Source: Curtobacterium sp. MCSS17_015
GTDB lineage: Bacteria; Actinomycetota; Actinomycetes; Actinomycetales; Microbacteriaceae
Assembly (NCBI RefSeq): GCF_003234265.2
Contig: NZ_CP126256.1
Location: 3,254,983 to 3,318,982 of the forward strand
DNA: 64,000 nt
Reading direction: 5' to 3'
A model generated the notes under the pieces. That model saw only the letters and a program-made list of their open reading frames with translations. It had not been told where the DNA came from and searched no databases. Positions 43,416 to 52,207 of this stretch are shown piece after piece (positions within the stretch are counted from its first letter, which is position 1; each line of letters starts with the position of its first letter). The translations under genes and the position numbers were made by a program.

Positions 43416-43535
43416 ACGTGCTCCTCAGTGTTCGTGACGGTGCTGGTGGACGGCCCGTTCACCGTTCCTCACCGAGCAGTTCTACCCCGGGCGACCGACA
43501 TCACCGAGTCGCTGGGCCAAGCTACGGGTACACAG

Positions 43536-43697
43536 TTATCCCCAGCAACAGTCCCTGTGGACAACTCTGTGGAGAGGTTGCGGAACACGCCGGACTCCTG
43601 TGTGGAGGGTTGTGCACTCCGCTGGGGATAAGTCGGTCGGAGAACACACTTTCGACTTTTGACCGGGGGTTTTGCGTTCCACACCGTGTGTGGAGAA
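43536..43697. promoter_or_regulatory. Cluster of DnaA-box-like sites upstream of dnaB
   Basis: TTATCCCCA (43536-43544), TGTGGACAA (43556-43564, an exact inverse of the actinobacterial TTGTCCACA box), TGTGGAGAG (43568-43576), TGTGGAGGG (43601-43609), TGGGGATAA (43623-43631) and TGTGGAGAA (43689-43697) lie within 162 bp, 120-280 bp upstream of dnaB. This suggests DnaA-dependent control of dnaB or a DnaA-titrating site. Confidence 0.6.
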
Positions 43698-44218
43698 CTC
43701 GGCTTCAAGTGGGAGTCGAAGGTTCCCCTCGAAGGCTGCCACTGTGCAGAACCGACTTGACAAACGCCCTCGGCGTCCCAAGCTACTCGGCTGGCTCCCA
43801 GGCAGGCAGATCGGGGCAGGGCGTAACCGGCCAGTCGTGTTTCGGGTGCCGAACCTGCTCGTCCGACCCCGGCCTCCAGGACGCCCTCGTCGCCCGCCGA
43901 CACGCCGTCGCCGTCGTCGGAGACCGCTTCCACCGGCGCGTCGCTCGGTTCCGGTCCCGACCCCACGCCCAGCGTCCCGGCCCGCATCGCCGGCGTCACC
44001 ATCGGCACCTGCACCGTCGACGCGATCCCGGTCCCCAGATGCACGAGCACCGTCCCCCGCCCACGATCAGCGTCCCGCCTGCCAGGAGCGAGCGGGCCAT
44101 CGTGGCGGCCATCGTCGCTCGCCCTGCCTGCGAGGGTACGGGGGAGCGCGAGTGCCTCCGCGTCGGCCCGGACCCGACGTGCGAGCGCTTGCACGGCGGC
44201 CGTCTACCCCCGCCCCAC
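43698..44218. other. Gene-free stretch between dnaB and rplI
   Basis: Long frames exist because of high GC, but none has a ribosome binding site, a recognisable product or the codon pattern of the neighbours. It contains one GGCCTCCAGG element (43867-43876). A minus-strand stretch around 43920-44110 (VLVHLGTGIASTVQVPMVTPAMRAG) reads protein-like and might be a decayed gene; not supported enough to call. Confidence 0.35.
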
Positions 44219-44395
44219 AACGACGGAGGGCGGGCCTCCCGTGCCCGGAGAGGAAACAACACCCGCCCGACGGCGCGGTCCCGACAACGACGGAGGGCGG
44301 GCCTCCCGTGCCCGAAGAGGACACAACACCCGCCCGACGCGCAGTCCCGGAACGACGGAGGGCGGGCCTCCCGTCATGGGAGACCCGCCCTCCGG
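44219..44395. repeat. Three tandem copies of a 65-67 bp unit at the rplI terminator
   Basis: Units start with AACGACGGAGGGCGGGCCTC at 44219, 44286 and 44351. The first two continue CCGTGCCCG(G/A)AGAGGA(A/C)ACAACACCCGCCCGACG; the third changes into CCGTCATGGGAGACCCGCCC, which closes a terminator hairpin. The repeat therefore looks like serial duplication of terminator-proximal DNA. Each unit alone can pair GGGCGGG with CCCGCCC. Confidence 0.85.
44357..44393 (-). terminator. rpsF-ssb-rpsR-rplI operon terminator
   Basis: GGAGGGCGGG (44357-44366) pairs with CCCGCCCTCC (44384-44393), and the inside CTCCC/GGGAG extends the stem. It is 18 bp past the rplI stop codon. Confidence 0.75.
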
Positions 44396-44410
44396 CGGTG
44401 CTGGTGCTGC

Positions 44411-44863
44411 CTACTTGGCGGCGACGACCTTCAGCGAGATGGTCGCGACGATGTCCTCGCGCAGACGCACGGTGGCCTCGTGGTCACCGACGGTCTTGAT
44501 GGTCGCAGGGACCTCGACCTTGCGCTTGTCGAGCGAGCCGACGCCCTGCGCCTTGACGGCGTCAGCGACGTCGCCCGGGCGGACGGAGCCGAACAGACGT
44601 CCGTCCTTGCCGGCCTTGACCGACAGCTGGATGGTGGCGTTCTCGAGCTTCATCTTGAGGTCCTGGGCCTCTTCGATGGTGGCGAGCTCGCGCGCGGCAC
44701 GAGCAGCACGGATCGACTCGATCTGCTTCTCGCCGCCCTTCGACCACGACACGGCGAAGCCCTGCGGGATCAGGTAGTTGCGGGCGTAGCCGTTCTTGAC
44801 GTCGACGACGTCACCGGCGGAACCGAGGCCGGAGACCTCGTGGGTGAGGATGAGCTTCGACAT
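44411..44863 (-). CDS. rplI: 50S ribosomal protein L9
   Basis: A 150-residue L9. N-terminal domain: [38 protein letters not shown]; long connecting helix; C-terminal domain with [33 protein letters not shown]. Full standard length. Last gene of the rpsF-ssb-rpsR-rplI operon, 14 bp after rpsR. Confidence 0.97.
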   Translation of the reverse strand: MSKLILTHEVSGLGSAGDVVDVKNGYARNYLIPQGFAVSWSKGGEKQIESIRAARAARELATIEEAQDLKMKLENATIQLSVKAGKDGRLFGSVRPGDVADAVKAQGVGSLDKRKVEVPATIKTVGDHEATVRLREDIVATISLKVVAAK

Positions 44864-44877
44864 GTGTCGACCTCCGA

Positions 44878-45135
44878 TCAGCGGCCGGAGCCGGCGTAGG
44901 GGAGGAGCGCCATCTCACGGGCGTTCTTCACGGCACGGGCGATGAGGCGCTGCTCCTGGACGGAGACGCCGGTGATGCGACGGGCGCGGATCTTGCCACG
45001 CTCCGAGATGAACTTGCGAAGGGTCGCAACGTCCTTGTAGTCGATGACGCCGACCTTGATCGCCTTCGCGGGAGCGGCGTTCTTGCCGCCCTTGCCGCGA
45101 GGCTTCCGGCGGTCGCCGGTGCTCTTTCCAGCCAT
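44878..45135 (-). CDS. rpsR: 30S ribosomal protein S18
   Basis: An 85-residue S18: [56 protein letters not shown] in pattern. The CxxC zinc ribbon found in some S18 paralogs is absent, so this is the zinc-independent form. 47 bp after ssb in the operon. Confidence 0.97.
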   Translation of the reverse strand: MAGKSTGDRRKPRGKGGKNAAPAKAIKVGVIDYKDVATLRKFISERGKIRARRITGVSVQEQRLIARAVKNAREMALLPYAGSGR

Positions 45136-45182
45136 TGTGTGTCCTTAGAGAAGAAGAAGTTGTGTCGTCAGACCGCTGAGGA

Positions 45183-45761
45183 TCAGAACGGGGTCTCGTC
45201 GTCGTAGGTGCCGCCGGGGGTGGACCACACGTCGTTCGACTGTGCGTTGCCGCCGCCCTGCTGACCACCCTGCGGGGACCACGGGGCGTCAGACTGCCCG
45301 CCGCCGCCGTTGTTCCAGCCACCGCCGTTGCCGCCACCGGAGTTGCCCCCGGCGCCGCCACCGACCTGGCCGCGTCCACCGCCACCGCCGCTGCCACCCG
45401 GCGCGCGGGTGATCTGGGCGGTCGCGTACCGCAGCGAGGGGCCGATCTCGTCGACCTCGAGCTCGATGCTCGTCCGCTGCTGACCCTCACGGTCCTGGTA
45501 GGAACGCTGACGCAGACGACCCTGCGCGATGACGCGCGAGCCCTTCGTCAGCGACCCCGCCACGTGCTCGGCGAACTCGCGCCACACACTCGCACGGAGG
45601 AACAGCGCGTCGCCGTCCTTCCACTCGTTCGCCTGACGGTCGAACGTGCGAGGAGTCGACGCGATGGTGAAGTTCGCCACGGCGAGCCCGTTCTGCGTGT
45701 AGCGCAGCTCCGGGTCCGCGGTGAGGTTGCCCACCACCGTGATGACGGTTTCGCCGGCCAC
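45183..45761 (-). CDS. ssb: Single-stranded DNA-binding protein
   Basis: A 192-residue SSB. OB-fold (~1-110): [32 protein letters not shown] and [39 protein letters not shown] long Gly/Asn/Gln-rich disordered linker leads to the acidic tip DDETPF, the conserved site for partner proteins. GTG 45761 lies 3 nt after the rpsF stop codon. Essential for replication and repair. Confidence 0.97.
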   Translation of the reverse strand: MAGETVITVVGNLTADPELRYTQNGLAVANFTIASTPRTFDRQANEWKDGDALFLRASVWREFAEHVAGSLTKGSRVIAQGRLRQRSYQDREGQQRTSIELEVDEIGPSLRYATAQITRAPGGSGGGGGRGQVGGGAGGNSGGGNGGGWNNGGGGQSDAPWSPQGGQQGGGNAQSNDVWSTPGGTYDDETPF

Positions 45762-45764
45762 GGG

Positions 45765-46148
45765 CTACTCGGCGCTCGCGGTCGCGGTGGCCGACGCGTT
45801 GGCGGCCTTGCGGGCGGCACGGGCCTCGTCGCGCTCCTTCTGAGCGGCGACCTGGGCCATGCCCTCTTCGGCGCGGAGGACCTTGGTGCGCAGGACGGCC
45901 TCGGAGAGACCGAGCTGGCGGTCCAGCTCCTTGGCGGAGTCGGCGGACGACGTGAAGTTCACGACGGCGTAGATGCCCTCGGTCTTCTTCGCGATCTCGT
46001 AAGCGAGCCGGCGACGACCCCAGACGTCCACGTTGTCGACGGTGCCACCGTCGTTGCGGATGACCGCGAGGAACTTGTCCAGGCTGGGAGCGACGGTGCG
46101 CTCATCGATCTCGGGGTCGAGGATCGCCATCAGTTCGTACTGGTGCAT
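45765..46148 (-). CDS. rpsF: 30S ribosomal protein S6
   Basis: A 127-residue S6: [71 protein letters not shown], then an Ala/Thr-rich tail that is longer than in E. coli. ATG 46148 behind GGAGGTGG. First gene of the four-gene operon; the 168-bp region upstream holds its promoter. Confidence 0.97.
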   Translation of the reverse strand: MHQYELMAILDPEIDERTVAPSLDKFLAVIRNDGGTVDNVDVWGRRRLAYEIAKKTEGIYAVVNFTSSADSAKELDRQLGLSEAVLRTKVLRAEEGMAQVAAQKERDEARAARKAANASATATASAE

Positions 46149-46260
46149 GCGGAACCCACCTCCTCTGGTCTCAGCGGCCCCGGGCAGTTCCCGGGGCAGG
46201 AGGGTTGATGCATGTGCCTCGGCACGCTGAATGCGCGCGAGACAACCTGCCCATCGTAGC

Positions 46261-46278
46261 GGACGGCCTGGAGGCGCG
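46261..46278. repeat. GGCCTGGAGGCGCG dispersed element
   Basis: GGACGGCCTGGAGGCGCG matches one arm of the perfect palindrome at 24796-24843 and the element at 23051. Here it is between cca and rpsF, and CGGAC/GTCCG arms around it (46259-46293) could form a hairpin. Confidence 0.6.
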
Positions 46279-46316
46279 CCACCGGTCCGCCGCGTCCCCC
46301 CGGCTCTACCCGCGGG

Positions 46317-47762
46317 CTACGCGTCGCGGGACGTCCACCAGGTGCGCAGACGCGCCTCGGCCTCGTCGGGGCCGAGCGGCCCCTCGTCCATCCGCGCCTC
46401 GAGCAGGAAGCGGTACGCCTCGCCGACGGCGCGCCCCGGCGGGATGTCGAGGATGCGCATGATGTCGTCCCCGGACAGGTCGGGACGCATGGAGTCGAGT
46501 TCCTCCTGCTCCGCGAGGACGGCGATCCGGGCCTCCAGGTCGTCGTAGGCGAAGCCGAGCCGGTCCGCCTTCCGGCGGTTCCTGGTGGTGACGTCGGAGC
46601 GGGTGAGCTCGTGCAGCCGCTCGAGCTGGTCGCCCGCGTCGCGCACGTAGCGGCGGACGGCCGCGTCGGTCCAGGCGCCCTCGGTGTAGCCGAAGAACCG
46701 AAGGTGCAGTTCGATCAGGCGGGCGACCGACGCGATGGTGTCGTTGTCGAAGCGCAGCGCGCGCAGGCGCTTCTTCGCGAGCTTGGAGCCGACCAGGTCG
46801 TGGTGGTGGAAGCTCACGGCCCCACCGGGCTCGAGCTTCCGGGTCGCCGGCTTGCCGATGTCGTGCAGGAGCGCCGCGAGCCGGAGCACGGTGTCGGGGG
46901 CGTCGCCCGGGTGGCGCTCGGCCTCGTACCCGATGGCCTGGGTGAGGACGGTGAGCGAGTGCTCGTACACGTCCTTGTGGTGGTGGTGCTCGTCGATCTC
47001 GAGCTTCATCGCGGGCAGCTCGGGCAGGATCCGCTCGGCGATGCCGGTGTCCACCAGGAGCCGGAGCCCCTCCACGGGGTCCGACGTGTCGAGCAACTTG
47101 ACCAGTTCGTCCCGCACGCGCTCGGCGGAGACGATGTCGATGGAGTCGGCGAGGTCCGCCATGGCGGAACGGACGTCGTCGGACACCGTGAAGCCGAGCT
47201 GTGCGGTGAACCGTGCCGCGCGCATCATCCGGAGCGGGTCGTCGCGGAACGAGATCCGCGCCTCCTGCGGGGTCGCGAGCCGTTCGGCGAGCAGGTCCTC
47301 GACGCCGCCGTGCACGTCGACGAGTTCCCGCTGGGGGAGTCGGAGCGCCATCGCGTTGACGGTGAAGTCACGGCGCAGCAGGTCGTCTTCGATGGTGTCG
47401 CCGAACGTGACCTCGGGCTTGCGGGTCTCGCCGTCGTACACGTCGCTGCGGTAGGTGGTGATCTCGACCTGTTCGCCGCGCACCCGGGCGGCGATGGTGC
47501 CGAACTGGCGGCCGACGTCCCAGGTCGCACTCGCGAGGGGTTCGACGATCCGCAGGATGGTGTCGGGCCGGGCGTCCGAGGTGAAGTCGAGGTCGGTCAC
47601 CGGGCGGCCGAGGAAGGCGTCGCGGACGGGCCCGCCGACGAGGGCGAGTTCGTGACCGGCTGCGGCGAACGCCCGTGCGAGGACGTCGACGGTGTCGGTG
47701 GCGGCGAGTGCGTCGAGTCGTTCGACGGCCTGGGCTACGGACTGCATGACGCCGTCGATCAT
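46317..47762 (-). CDS. cca: CCA tRNA nucleotidyltransferase
   Basis: A 481-residue class II nucleotidyltransferase. Head: ALVGGPVRDAFLGRPVTDLDFTSDARPD (catalytic DxD), RRDFTVNAMALRLP, neck FRDDPLRMMRAARFTAQLGF; then an HD domain (HHHHKDVYEHSLTVL; LAALLHDIGKPATRK; VSFHHHD). Actinobacterial form adding CCA to tRNA 3' ends. Start at ATG 47762; ATG 47747 is possible since neither has a clear Shine-Dalgarno. Divergent from the murJ fusion gene. Confidence 0.94.
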   Translation of the reverse strand: MIDGVMQSVAQAVERLDALAATDTVDVLARAFAAAGHELALVGGPVRDAFLGRPVTDLDFTSDARPDTILRIVEPLASATWDVGRQFGTIAARVRGEQVEITTYRSDVYDGETRKPEVTFGDTIEDDLLRRDFTVNAMALRLPQRELVDVHGGVEDLLAERLATPQEARISFRDDPLRMMRAARFTAQLGFTVSDDVRSAMADLADSIDIVSAERVRDELVKLLDTSDPVEGLRLLVDTGIAERILPELPAMKLEIDEHHHHKDVYEHSLTVLTQAIGYEAERHPGDAPDTVLRLAALLHDIGKPATRKLEPGGAVSFHHHDLVGSKLAKKRLRALRFDNDTIASVARLIELHLRFFGYTEGAWTDAAVRRYVRDAGDQLERLHELTRSDVTTRNRRKADRLGFAYDDLEARIAVLAEQEELDSMRPDLSGDDIMRILDIPPGRAVGEAYRFLLEARMDEGPLGPDEAEARLRTWWTSRDA

Positions 47763-47818
47763 CCCAGATGATGGCGGTGAGCACCTGCGCGCCCGCCTGC
47801 TGTCATGGTCGTGCCTCA

Positions 47819-47824
47819 TACACT
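47819..47824 (+). promoter_or_regulatory. Possible -10 element before the DUF6049-MurJ gene
   Basis: TACACT lies 35 nt before the ATG at 47859 and downstream of the alternative ATG at 47805, which supports the later start. No good -35 hexamer is seen. Confidence 0.3.
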
Positions 47825-47858
47825 CGTCGTGGCCCGCTCACGACCAGGGCCCTCTCAC

Positions 47859-50800
47859 ATGCAGATACTCCGTACCGTGCTCGCCGCCGCCGCGTCCGCC
47901 CTGGTCGCCACCGGTCTGGTCATCGCGCCCGCTGCGGTGGACGTCGCCGACGCCGCCACCAGCTCGAAGCCCGCCGACCCGACCACCGCCCAGTCCGGCA
48001 CGACCTCGGTCGAGCTGACGCCCTCCGGGCAAGGTGTCCTCGAGCTCGGCGACGACCTCTCGCTGTCCCTCACGGTCACGAACGACACGGACGTCGCGTT
48101 GCCGGCCGGCCGTGCGGACCTCGACATCATCCGCCCGGTCGTGGGCACGCGTGACATCCTCACGGACTGGCTCGGCGACACCTCGTCAGACGGTTACGTC
48201 GGCGTCCCGATGGACTCGGTGGACGTCCCGGTGGTCCCCGCGCACCGCTCGGTCACGGTCAGCGCCATCAGCGTCCCGTTCGACGACGTGCGGCTCGGCA
48301 CGTTGAACCCGTTCGGTGCCCGGCGCATCGCGGCCTCGTACGCAGCGGGGTCGACGTTCGCGGTCGGACGCTCCGCCTTCACGTGGAACCCCGCACTCGA
48401 CCGCGCGCCCGTCGACGTCGCCGTCGCGATGCCCGTGACGGTCCCGGCGACCGAGGACGGCGTGCTCTCGGCCGGCGCCCTCGCTGCCGACACCGCCGTC
48501 GACGGCACCCTGACCCAGCAGCTCGACGCGGCGGAGGGCCACAGCGTCGCCCTCGCCGTCGACCCGCGCATCATCGCCTCGATCCGGCTCCTCGGCGACG
48601 ACGCCCCGAGCTCGGCGACCGCCTGGCTCGAGCGCCTCGAGGGCCTGCGGAACGAGAAGTTCCCGCTGTCCTACGCCGATGCCGACGTCGCCGGTCTCCA
48701 TCAGGCCGGATTGCCGGGCATCGCCGCGCCGATCTCCTTCGACCAGGCGATCGCCGCGGCCGTCGAGGACGACCGGTTCCCGGGCGCGACGCCGAGCCCC
48801 ACGGCCCCCGCCCCCTCGGACGGCGCCACCGCCGGGACACCCGGCACGGACGACGGCGCGGACCAGGGCGGTGCCGGCCAGGACGACACCGGGACGACGG
48901 GCACCCCGACCGCCGACGCCACCCCCGGTGATCCGACGGGCGACGGCACGGGCCCGGCTGCCGACGCCCCCGCGACCCTCCCCACCTCGGAGTCGCTCGT
49001 CGACTTCCCCTGGACGGTGGACACCGTCGCCTGGCCCGCCGAGGGCACCGTCGCCACGGACGACCTCACCGCGCTCGGCGCCGCCGGGTACCGCTCGACG
49101 CTCGTCTCGAGCGGCAACACCTCCGCCGGCGGCAACACCACCGTCGCCGCCTCCGAGGAGATCGGGTCGACCCAGGCCCTCGTGTCCGACCAGGCCATGT
49201 CCGGCCTCCTGCGCGAAGCCGCCAGCGCCACCGACGGACGCGCCGCCGCGAAGGCCATGTCCGAACTGTCCGCCACCCTGGCGACCGTCGCCGTCCAGGG
49301 CACCGCGACCGGACCGGTCCTCCTCACGCTCGACCGGTCCTGGCCGACGGACTCCAGCCGCCTCGAGAAGGCCCTCGACACCCTCGAGAGCACGGTCTGG
49401 GTCTCGCCGACCGACTTCTCCACCGTCGTCGACGCGACGCCCGGCTCCCTCACCCTGCAGAGCAGCAGCGTCGCTGACGACCGGCTCGCGACGCTCCGAC
49501 GTCTCGTCCGCTCCGAGCAGGAACTCGCCGACTTCGCCAGCGCCGTCCAGGACCCGGCAGCGGTCACCGCCCCGGCGCGCCTCACCACCCTCGCGGCCGC
49601 GTCCAACGCCTGGCGCGCGGACACCGACGGCCTCACGACGGTGGTCGACGGCATCGTCGCCACGAACGACGAGACCGTCGGCACCGTCGGCATCGTCAAC
49701 TCGAGCGACATCACCCTGCTCGGCGACCGCTCCTCGCTGCCGATCTCGGTCCGCAACCGGTCGGACTTCCCGGTCACCGTGTTCCTGACCGTCACGCCGT
49801 CGAACTCGTTCCTCCGCATCGAGGAGAACGCCGTCGAGGTCACGATCCAGCCCCGCTCCTCGACGCGCACCACCTTCCCCGTGCAGTCGGTCGCGAACGG
49901 CAAGGTCGCCCTGTCGATGTCGCTGACCAGCGCGACCGGCGCACGGATCTCCACGCCCGCCACCGTCGAGATCAACGTGCAGGCACAGTGGGAGACCGTC
50001 ATCACGGCCATCGCCGCCGTCGCGGTGATCGCCGTCTTCGGCTTCGGCATCGTCCGCAACGTCCGACGCCGACTCCGCCGTCGCAACGGTGAGCCCGAGC
50101 CGGAGGACGACGACCCGAACCGTCCGCTCGAGGTCCAGCCCCCCGCCCCGGGCGGACCCGCCGAGAGCGTCGTCGCAGCGGACCGCGCCACGCCGGCACC
50201 CGACGCCGAAACCCGGCCTGGAGGCCCGACCCCCGTCCCCGGGGCCGCCACCGCCATCGCCGCGGCCAGCTCCGGCACCGACACCGTCGGATCCGACGGC
50301 GACCGTCTCGAGGACGCGATCATGCGCGCCGGAGCGCGGTCGAGCCTCCCGTCCGACGACCACGACGACGACCGCACCCGCGACGCCCGTCGCCAGCCCG
50401 AGGAGCCGACCATCAGCACCACCCCGTCCACCGGGACCGTCGACGCAGCACCGCAGGGCGAGCGGAACCTCGGGCGGGCGAGCGCGATGCTCGCAGCGGG
50501 GACGATGATCTCCCGCCTGCTCGGCTTCGCGAAGACGTTCGTGCTCGCCTACGCGATCGGTCAGACGAACTCCCGCTCGGCGGACGCCTTCGCGGTCTCG
50601 AACCAGCTGCCGAACAACATCTACGCGCTCATCGCCGGTGGCCTGCTGTCCGCGGTCCTCATCCCGCAGATCGTCCGCTCGATGAAGCAGGAGGACGCCG
50701 GACGCGCGTACGTCAACAAGATCGTGACGCTCGGGGCCTCGGTCTTCGTCGTCATCACGATCGTCGCGACCCTGCTCGCACCCGTCCTGGTCCGCGTCTA

Positions 50801-52082
50801 CGCGGCGCAGGCGAACGACGGCAAGGGGTTCTCGCCGGCGGCGACCGACCTGGCGGTGGCGTTCGCGTTCTGGTGCCTGCCGCAGATCCTCTTCTACGCG
50901 CTGTACTCGCTCCTCGGCGAAGTCCTCAACGCCAAGCAGGTGTTCGGGCCCTTCACGTGGGCACCGCTCATCAACAACGTCATCGCGATCTCGGGTCTCG
51001 TCGTGTTCATCGCCCTGTTCGGCAACCGCACGACCAACTCCGGCACCGACGACTGGACACCGCTGAAGATCGCCGTCCTCGCCGGGAGCGCCACACTCGG
51101 TGTCCTCGCGCAGGCCGCGTTCCTGCCGTTCTTCTGGAAGCGCGCGGGGCTCAGCTTCCGGCCGGACTTCCGCTGGCGCGGTGTCGGCCTCAAGGCCACC
51201 GGGACCGCCGCCGGCTGGCTGTTCGCGATGATCCTCGTCACCCAGCTCGCCGGCATCGTGCAGTCGCGGGTCGCCTCACTCGGTTCCGGGAACGCCGGCA
51301 ACGCGGTACTGCAGAACGCCTGGCTGCTGTTCATGCTCCCGCACTCGATCATCGCCGTGTCGATCGCCACCGCCTACTACACGCGGATGAGCCACGAGGC
51401 CGAGCGCGGCGACCTCGCTGCCGTCCGTCGCAACCTGTCGCTGTCCCTGCGGATCGTCGGACTGTTCACGGTGTTCTCGTCGGTGGCGCTCATGGTGGTC
51501 GCCGTGCCGTTCGGGCGGATGTTCTCGAACACCTTCGACGGAGCCGTCTCCATCGGCGCGGTCCTGCTCGCCTACATGCCCGGGCTGGTCCTGTTCAGCA
51601 TGCTCTTCATCATCCAGCGGGTGTTCTGGGCCATGCACGACCACCGGACGCCGTTCCTCATGCAGCTCGTCCAGTCGGGGCTCTTCGTCATCGGGGCCCT
51701 CGCCGTCACCGCGCTGCCGGGGGAGGTCATCGGCCTGGCCGTGGCCGCGTGCACGACCGTCGCCGGGTCGGCCCAGACGATCGTCGCGCTCGTGCTCGTC
51801 CGTCGGCGTCTCGACGGCATCGAGGGCCCCGTCGTCACCCGCTCGCACCTGCAGTTCGTCGCCGCCGCGCTCGTCGCCGGTGCCGTCGGCCTGGTCGTCG
51901 TGCACTTCTTCGGGGCCTTCCGCGCCGACGGGTTCGCCATGGCCGACTTCACGAGCGCGCTCATCACCGTCGTGCTCGGCGGGATCGTCATGGTCGCGGT
52001 GTACTTCGGCGTCCTCGCGCTCCTCCGGAACGCCGAGGTCCGCAGCGCCGTCGACCTCGTCCGGGCGCGACTCGGTCGCTGA
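47859..52082 (+). CDS. murJ: DUF6049-type membrane protein fused to MurJ lipid II flippase
   Basis: One continuous frame of 1407 residues. Part 1 (~1-735): signal peptide QILRTVLAAAASALVATGLVIA, a large extracellular domain with DLDIIRPVVGTRDILTDWLG and SVALAVDPRIIASIRLLG, a Pro/Ala/Asp/Gly-rich linker (~305-385), WVSPTDFSTVVD, an Ig-like end (SDITLLGDRSSLPISVRNRSDFPVTVFLTV) and one TM helix (~711-733) with RRRLRRR. This is the protein usually encoded just upstream of murJ (compare Rv3909). Part 2 (~870-1407): complete MurJ/MviN with about 14 TM segments (LGRASAMLAAGTMISRLLGFAKTFVLAYAIG; QLPNNIYALIAGGLLSAVLIPQIVR; LFMLPHSIIAVSIATAYYTRMS). A cytoplasmic acidic linker (~735-869) joins them. MurJ flips lipid II across the membrane. 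An unrecognised internal start cannot be excluded. Confidence 0.85.
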   Translation: MQILRTVLAAAASALVATGLVIAPAAVDVADAATSSKPADPTTAQSGTTSVELTPSGQGVLELGDDLSLSLTVTNDTDVALPAGRADLDIIRPVVGTRDILTDWLGDTSSDGYVGVPMDSVDVPVVPAHRSVTVSAISVPFDDVRLGTLNPFGARRIAASYAAGSTFAVGRSAFTWNPALDRAPVDVAVAMPVTVPATEDGVLSAGALAADTAVDGTLTQQLDAAEGHSVALAVDPRIIASIRLLGDDAPSSATAWLERLEGLRNEKFPLSYADADVAGLHQAGLPGIAAPISFDQAIAAAVEDDRFPGATPSPTAPAPSDGATAGTPGTDDGADQGGAGQDDTGTTGTPTADATPGDPTGDGTGPAADAPATLPTSESLVDFPWTVDTVAWPAEGTVATDDLTALGAAGYRSTLVSSGNTSAGGNTTVAASEEIGSTQALVSDQAMSGLLREAASATDGRAAAKAMSELSATLATVAVQGTATGPVLLTLDRSWPTDSSRLEKALDTLESTVWVSPTDFSTVVDATPGSLTLQSSSVADDRLATLRRLVRSEQELADFASAVQDPAAVTAPARLTTLAAASNAWRADTDGLTTVVDGIVATNDETVGTVGIVNSSDITLLGDRSSLPISVRNRSDFPVTVFLTVTPSNSFLRIEENAVEVTIQPRSSTRTTFPVQSVANGKVALSMSLTSATGARISTPATVEINVQAQWETVITAIAAVAVIAVFGFGIVRNVRRRLRRRNGEPEPEDDDPNRPLEVQPPAPGGPAESVVAADRATPAPDAETRPGGPTPVPGAATAIAAASSGTDTVGSDGDRLEDAIMRAGARSSLPSDDHDDDRTRDARRQPEEPTISTTPSTGTVDAAPQGERNLGRASAMLAAGTMISRLLGFAKTFVLAYAIGQTNSRSADAFAVSNQLPNNIYALIAGGLLSAVLIPQIVRSMKQEDAGRAYVNKIVTLGASVFVVITIVATLLAPVLVRVYAAQANDGKGFSPAATDLAVAFAFWCLPQILFYALYSLLGEVLNAKQVFGPFTWAPLINNVIAISGLVVFIALFGNRTTNSGTDDWTPLKIAVLAGSATLGVLAQAAFLPFFWKRAGLSFRPDFRWRGVGLKATGTAAGWLFAMILVTQLAGIVQSRVASLGSGNAGNAVLQNAWLLFMLPHSIIAVSIATAYYTRMSHEAERGDLAAVRRNLSLSLRIVGLFTVFSSVALMVVAVPFGRMFSNTFDGAVSIGAVLLAYMPGLVLFSMLFIIQRVFWAMHDHRTPFLMQLVQSGLFVIGALAVTALPGEVIGLAVAACTTVAGSAQTIVALVLVRRRLDGIEGPVVTRSHLQFVAAALVAGAVGLVVVHFFGAFRADGFAMADFTSALITVVLGGIVMVAVYFGVLALLRNAEVRSAVDLVRARLGR

Positions 52083-52207
52083 ACCGTGGCTGCGGGGTCG
52101 GCGGGCGTCGCCGCCTCGGGCCTCCGCCGGCCCGGCACGCACGGCTGCCGGGGAATGGCCCGCCGGTACCATGGGTTCTCCCGGTAGCACGCAACGGAAG
52201 GGCAGTC

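Noticed and set aside
43536..43697. The chromosomal oriC itself
   Set aside because: DnaA boxes are present, but the dnaA-proximal gene order places oriC at or beyond the right end of the window; no AT-rich unwinding element is seen here.
43469..44194. Minus-strand 241-codon gene between dnaB and rplI
   Set aside because: No start signal, no family, and its first half runs through the DnaA-box cluster; only the middle part reads protein-like.
44219..44395. CRISPR array
   Set aside because: Three direct repeats but units are contiguous, 65-67 bp, without distinct spacers, and no cas genes are present.
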